Origin: Lineus longissimus | Taxonomy: Eukaryota; Nemertea; Pilidiophora; Heteronemertea; Lineidae | Length of the DNA: 64,000 nt | Assembly: GCF_910592395.1 (NCBI RefSeq) | Contig: NC_088322.1 | Coordinates: forward strand, 15,433,431-15,497,430 | Reading direction: 5' to 3' | Shown: positions 60,320-64,000 of the stretch, in pieces | Numbering within the stretch: the first letter of the stretch is position 1 | Layout: each line of letters starts with the position of its first letter | Program-made: the position numbers and the translations under genes | Notes under the pieces: model-generated | Database searches by the model: none | What the model saw: only the letters and a program-made list of their open reading frames with translations | What the model was told of the DNA's origin: nothing

Positions 60320-63305
60320 TAACTAGTGAGATGATAGCTCAGACTAAGGGGCCTTGGTGCCTGTGGTATAGAAGAGACGGCCAGGTTGTGCCTGTCTTCA
60401 CAAGCATGGTGAGATGATGGCTCAGACCAAGGGGCCTTGACGCAAGGACCCAACGCGCCGCGTAGCGGCAAAATAGCGAAGCTGGCGAAACATTTTGACT
60501 GGTCACCGTGATCTCATTATGGATATTTACTTATTACGATGTATGTGGGCAGAAGCAACACTGCGCAAGATTACCTCGAGCAGGTGCTAATAAAAGATTA
60601 TGCTAATGAGCATACCTTCCTCATTGAGTTTTCCCTGAATGGTCCATATCGCGCAAAGCTCGGGACGTCATGTAACTGGCACATGCCTAGTCTCTCTTAA
60701 AGCACGGTCAACAGACACCCCTATACCACCTCACACTCGGAAACCACAAACGCTCACCCCTTCCCCGGCCCCTACCTTAATACTTCTGGGCGTCTACAGT
60801 ATAGAGAGACGGCCAGGTTGTACCTGTCTTCACAAGCATAGTGAGATGATAGCTCAGACCAAGGGGTCTTGGTGTCTGCGGCATAGAGAGACGGCCAGGT
60901 TGTACCTGTCTTCACAAGCATAGTGAGACGATAGCTCAGACCAAGGGGCCTTGGTGTCTGCGGCATAGAGAGACGGCCAGGTTGTACCTGTCTTCACAAG
61001 CATAGTGAGATGATAGCTCAGACCAAGGGGCCTTGGTGTCTGCGGCATAGAGAGACGGCCAGGTTGTGCCTGTCTTCACAAGCATAGTGAGATGATAGCT
61101 CAGACCAAGGGGCCTTGGTGTCTGCGGTATAGAGAGACGACCAGGTTGTACCTGTCTTCACAAGCATAGTGAGATGATAGCTCAGACCAAGGGGCCTTGG
61201 TGCCTGTGGTCTAGAGAGACGGCCAGGTTGTACCTGTCTTCACAAGCATAGTGAGATGATAGCTCAGACCGAGGGTCCTTGGTGCCTGTGGTATAGAGAG
61301 ACGGCCAGGTTGTACCTGTCTTCACAAGCATAGTGAGATGATAGCTCAGACCGAGGGTCCTTGGTGCCTGTGGTATAGAGAGACGGCCAGGTTGTACCTG
61401 TCTTCACAAGCATAGTGAGATGATAGCTCAGACCAAGGGGCCTTGGTGTCTGCGGCATAGAGAGACGGCCAGGTTGTACCTGTCTTCACAAGCATAGTGA
61501 GATGATAGCTCAGACCAAGGGGCCTTGGTGCCGGTGGTATAGAAGAGACGGCCAGGTTGTGCCTGTCTTCACAAGCATAGTGAGATGATAGCTCAGACCA
61601 AGGGGCCTTGGTGCCGGTGGTATAGAAGAGACGGCCATGTTGTACCTGTCTTCAGAAGCATAGTGAGATGATAGCCCAGACCAACGGGCCTTGGTGTCTG
61701 CAATATAGCGAGACGACAAGGTTGTACCTGTCTTCACAGGCATAGTGAGATGATAGCCCAGACCAACGGGCCTTGGTGTCTGCAATATAGCGAGACGACA
61801 AGGTTGTACCTGTCTTCACAAGCATAGTGAGATGATAGCTCGGACCCCGAGGCCTTGGTGCCGGTGGTATAGAGAAACGACCAGGTTGTGCCTGTCTTCA
61901 CAAGCATAGTGAGATGATAGCCCAGACCAAGGGGCCTTGGTGTCTGCGGCATAGAGAGACGGCCAGGTTGTGCCTGTCTTCACAAGCATAGTGAGATGAT
62001 ACCTCAGACCAAGGGGCCTTGGTGTTTGCGGCATAGAGAGAGACGTCCAGGTTGTGCCTGTTTTCACAAGCATAGTGCGACGATATCTCAGACCAATGGC
62101 CCTTGGTGCAGGTGGTATAGAGAGACGGCAAGGTTGTGCCTGTCTTCACAAGCATAGTGAGATGATAGCCCAGACTGAGAGGCCTTGGTGTCTGCGGCAT
62201 AGAGAGACGGCCAGGTTGTACCTGTCTTCATAAGCATAGTGAGATGATAGTTCAGACCAAGGGGCCTTGGTGTCTGCGGCATAGAGAGACGGCCAGGTTG
62301 TACCTGTCTTCACAAGCATAGTGAGATGATAGCCCAGACCAACGGGCCTTGGTGTCTGCAATATAGCGAGACGACAAGGTTGTACCTGTCTTCACAAGCA
62401 TAGTGAGATGATAGCTCAGACCAAGAGGCCTTGGTGTCTGCGGCATAGAGAGACGGCGAGGTTGTGCCTGTCTTCACAAGCATAGTGAGATGATAGCCCA
62501 GACCAAGGGGCCTTGGTGTCTGCGGCATAGAGAGACGGCCAGGTTGTGCCTGTCTTCACAAGCATAGTGAGATGATACCTCAGACCAAGGGGCCTTGGTG
62601 TCTGCGGCATAGAGAGACGTCCAGGTTGTGCCTGTTTTCACAAGCATAGTGCGACGATATCTCAGACCAAGGGCCCTTGGTGCAGGTGGTATAGAGAGAC
62701 GGCAAGGTTGTGCCTGTCTTCACAAGCATAGTGAGATGATAGCCCAGACCGAGAGGCCTTGGTGTCTGCGGTATAGAGAGACGACCAGGTTGTGCCTGTC
62801 TTCACAAGCATAGTAAGATGATAGCTCAGACCAAGGGGCCTTGGTGTCTGCGGCATAGAGAGGCCAGGTTGTGCCTGTCTTCACAAGCATAGTGAGATGA
62901 TAGCCCAGACCGAGAGGCCTTGGTATCTGTGGTATAGAGAGACGGCCAGGTTGTGCCTGTCTTCACAAGCATAGTGAGATGATAGCCCAGACCGAGAGGC
63001 CTCGGTGTCTGCGGTATAGAGAGACGACCAGGTTGTGCCTGTCTTCACAAGCATAGTAAGATGATAGCTCAGACCAAGGGGCCTTGGTGTCTGCGGCCTA
63101 GAGAGATGACCATGTTGTACCTGTCTTCACAAGCATAGTGAGATGATAGCCCAGACCGAGAGGCCTTGGTATCTGCGGTATAGAGAGACGACCAGGTTGT
63201 GCCTGTCTTCACAAGCTTAGTGAGATGATAGCTAAGACAAAGGGGCTTTGGTGCCGGTGGTGTCGAGAGACGGCAAGGTCGTGCCTGTCTTCACAAGCAT
63301 AGTGA
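60320..63305. repeat. 82-bp minisatellite, about 32 units, interrupted once
   Basis: The unit contains ggccttggtgtctgcggc, atagagagacggccaggttg and cttcacaagcatagtgagatg. About 1.5 units (60320-60440) are separated by roughly 345 bp of unique sequence from the main block (60790-63305). Variant strings recur as blocks: the dcc-type series atacctcag / gttttcacaagcatagtgcg / gtgcaggtggtatag is found near 62,000 and again about 574 bp (7 units) later. Because 82 is not a multiple of three, overlapping minus-strand frames cycle through the array. They are repeat artefacts. Confidence 0.97.
60441..60789. other. Unique insert inside the 82-bp array
   Basis: The insert starts with the GC-rich aacgcgccgcgtagcggc and ends in a C-rich stretch before the array resumes. 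No ORF, terminal repeat or gene was recognised. It may be ancestral sequence between two amplified blocks. Confidence 0.6.
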
Positions 63306-63624
63306 AAAAAAAATCGATTGTCTTTTGGCTTACGGAACCTGCCTAATGTATTTCCACAGCTCAGCATATGAACATGTACAAGTATGTATGCTAAAGCCAA
63401 TCCCACATTTTGACAATGCCTGTCATATTGATCATTGACAGAACAAAGGTCTCGCTTGAGCAGATAACTACTAGCCGGCCTGGTTCAAGGGGTGCCCGGA
63501 TGCAGTGACGTAAAATGTATTGTCTTTGGTCATGATCGGTCGCGGTTGATTTGAACGCCAGTCGGTTGGTGTGTGAGCTGCGGAGAACATCGCGGGAATA
63601 CTTTCTCCGATTTGAAACGTTAAA

Positions 63625-63670
63625 ATGCCTTCAAATTTTCCGAAACAAATCAAAACGGCTGCAGCAGAAG
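63625..63670 (+). CDS. Possible first coding exon of an unidentified gene (partial)
   Basis: ATG at 63625 opens 15 codons (MPSNFPKQIKTAAAE) plus one base, ending at a strong donor, GAAG|gtaagg (63671). The upstream 100 bp have several CpGs, as expected near a start site. Downstream exons would lie mostly beyond the window. An open stretch near 63,885-64,000 is in the right strand, but no acceptor or phase could be confirmed. The protein family is not recognised. Confidence 0.35.
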
Positions 63671-64000
63671 GTAAGGCACAGTATCTATTCCTGATAAAGG
63701 TATGGGTTGGTTTCAAAGGGTTTTATTGTAGAAATAGTCATACAATCAAGGCGGGAATGAACTGCGCAGTTTGAAATTTCAAGCCAGACATGTTGAATTA
63801 TGTACATCACTGCACTTCATGTACATGTTCAACGGCAATTTTAATTGCCATCCCTAATCAAATGCCATTTGCTCAAAGAAACTAAAGGCGCACGTCCAAG
63901 TCAAGATGGAAGTGATCATGTTAAATCTGCGAGATCCCATCACTGCTCTGCTATCCTGTGATGTGGAAATCTCCACTGAATTCATGAAGGTTTGTCTAAT

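Noticed and set aside
60772-62856. Many overlapping 60-100-codon minus-strand frames
   Set aside because: The 82-bp unit happens to lack stops in several frames; the frame shifts every unit.

Overview
This is a gene-sparse, intron-rich stretch of an animal nuclear genome. Introns are spliceosomal (GT/AG), intergenic DNA is AT-rich, and there are minisatellites, MITE-like elements and tRNA-derived SINE fragments. The deduced proteins belong to metazoan families (KLF6/7, TAF5, eL41, CSRNP). Gene structure and repeat content suggest a marine invertebrate bilaterian, but the phylum cannot be fixed from the sequence alone.

Layout. (1) About 1-18.3 kb: the 3' two coding exons of a KLF6/7-type zinc-finger gene (+; exons 4897-5488 and 7282-7463; the first coding exon was not found and is probably upstream). 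A long gene-poor region follows, with small transposon remnants and two promoter-like motif clusters. (2) 18.3-22.75 kb: a 68-bp minisatellite of about 38 units with higher-order duplications. It is followed at its right edge by two non-autonomous inverted-repeat elements; the terminal repeats of the second each carry a CRE. (3) 23.1-28.9 kb: complete TAF5 (TFIID/SAGA WD40 subunit) on the minus strand, 13 coding exons, 670 aa, every splice phase consistent. (4) 28.9-30.5 kb: ribosomal protein eL41 (RPL41), 25 aa in three coding exons, on the plus strand and head-to-head with TAF5 across a tiny shared promoter. (5) 30.96-40.46 kb: a minus-strand gene for a 1145-aa, largely coiled-coil protein reconstructed from 27 coding exons. 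I cannot assign it to a named family. Three introns carry tandem arrays or hairpins. (6) 44.3-56.9 kb: complete CSRNP-family (cysteine/serine-rich nuclear protein) transcription factor on the plus strand, three coding exons, 717 aa, with a possible CRE/TATA promoter upstream and an AU-rich 3' UTR containing a 200-bp foldback. (7) 60.3-63.3 kb: a second large minisatellite (82-bp unit) with a unique-sequence insert. (8) 63.6 kb to the end: a possible first exon of a further plus-strand gene.

The genes do not form a pathway. The regulatory links that can be argued are TAF5/RPL41 sharing a bidirectional, YY1-motif promoter, and CSRNP having features expected of a rapidly induced gene (CRE plus TATA, AU-rich 3' UTR). 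All splice models were derived by eye and checked by reading-frame arithmetic, not by transcript data.
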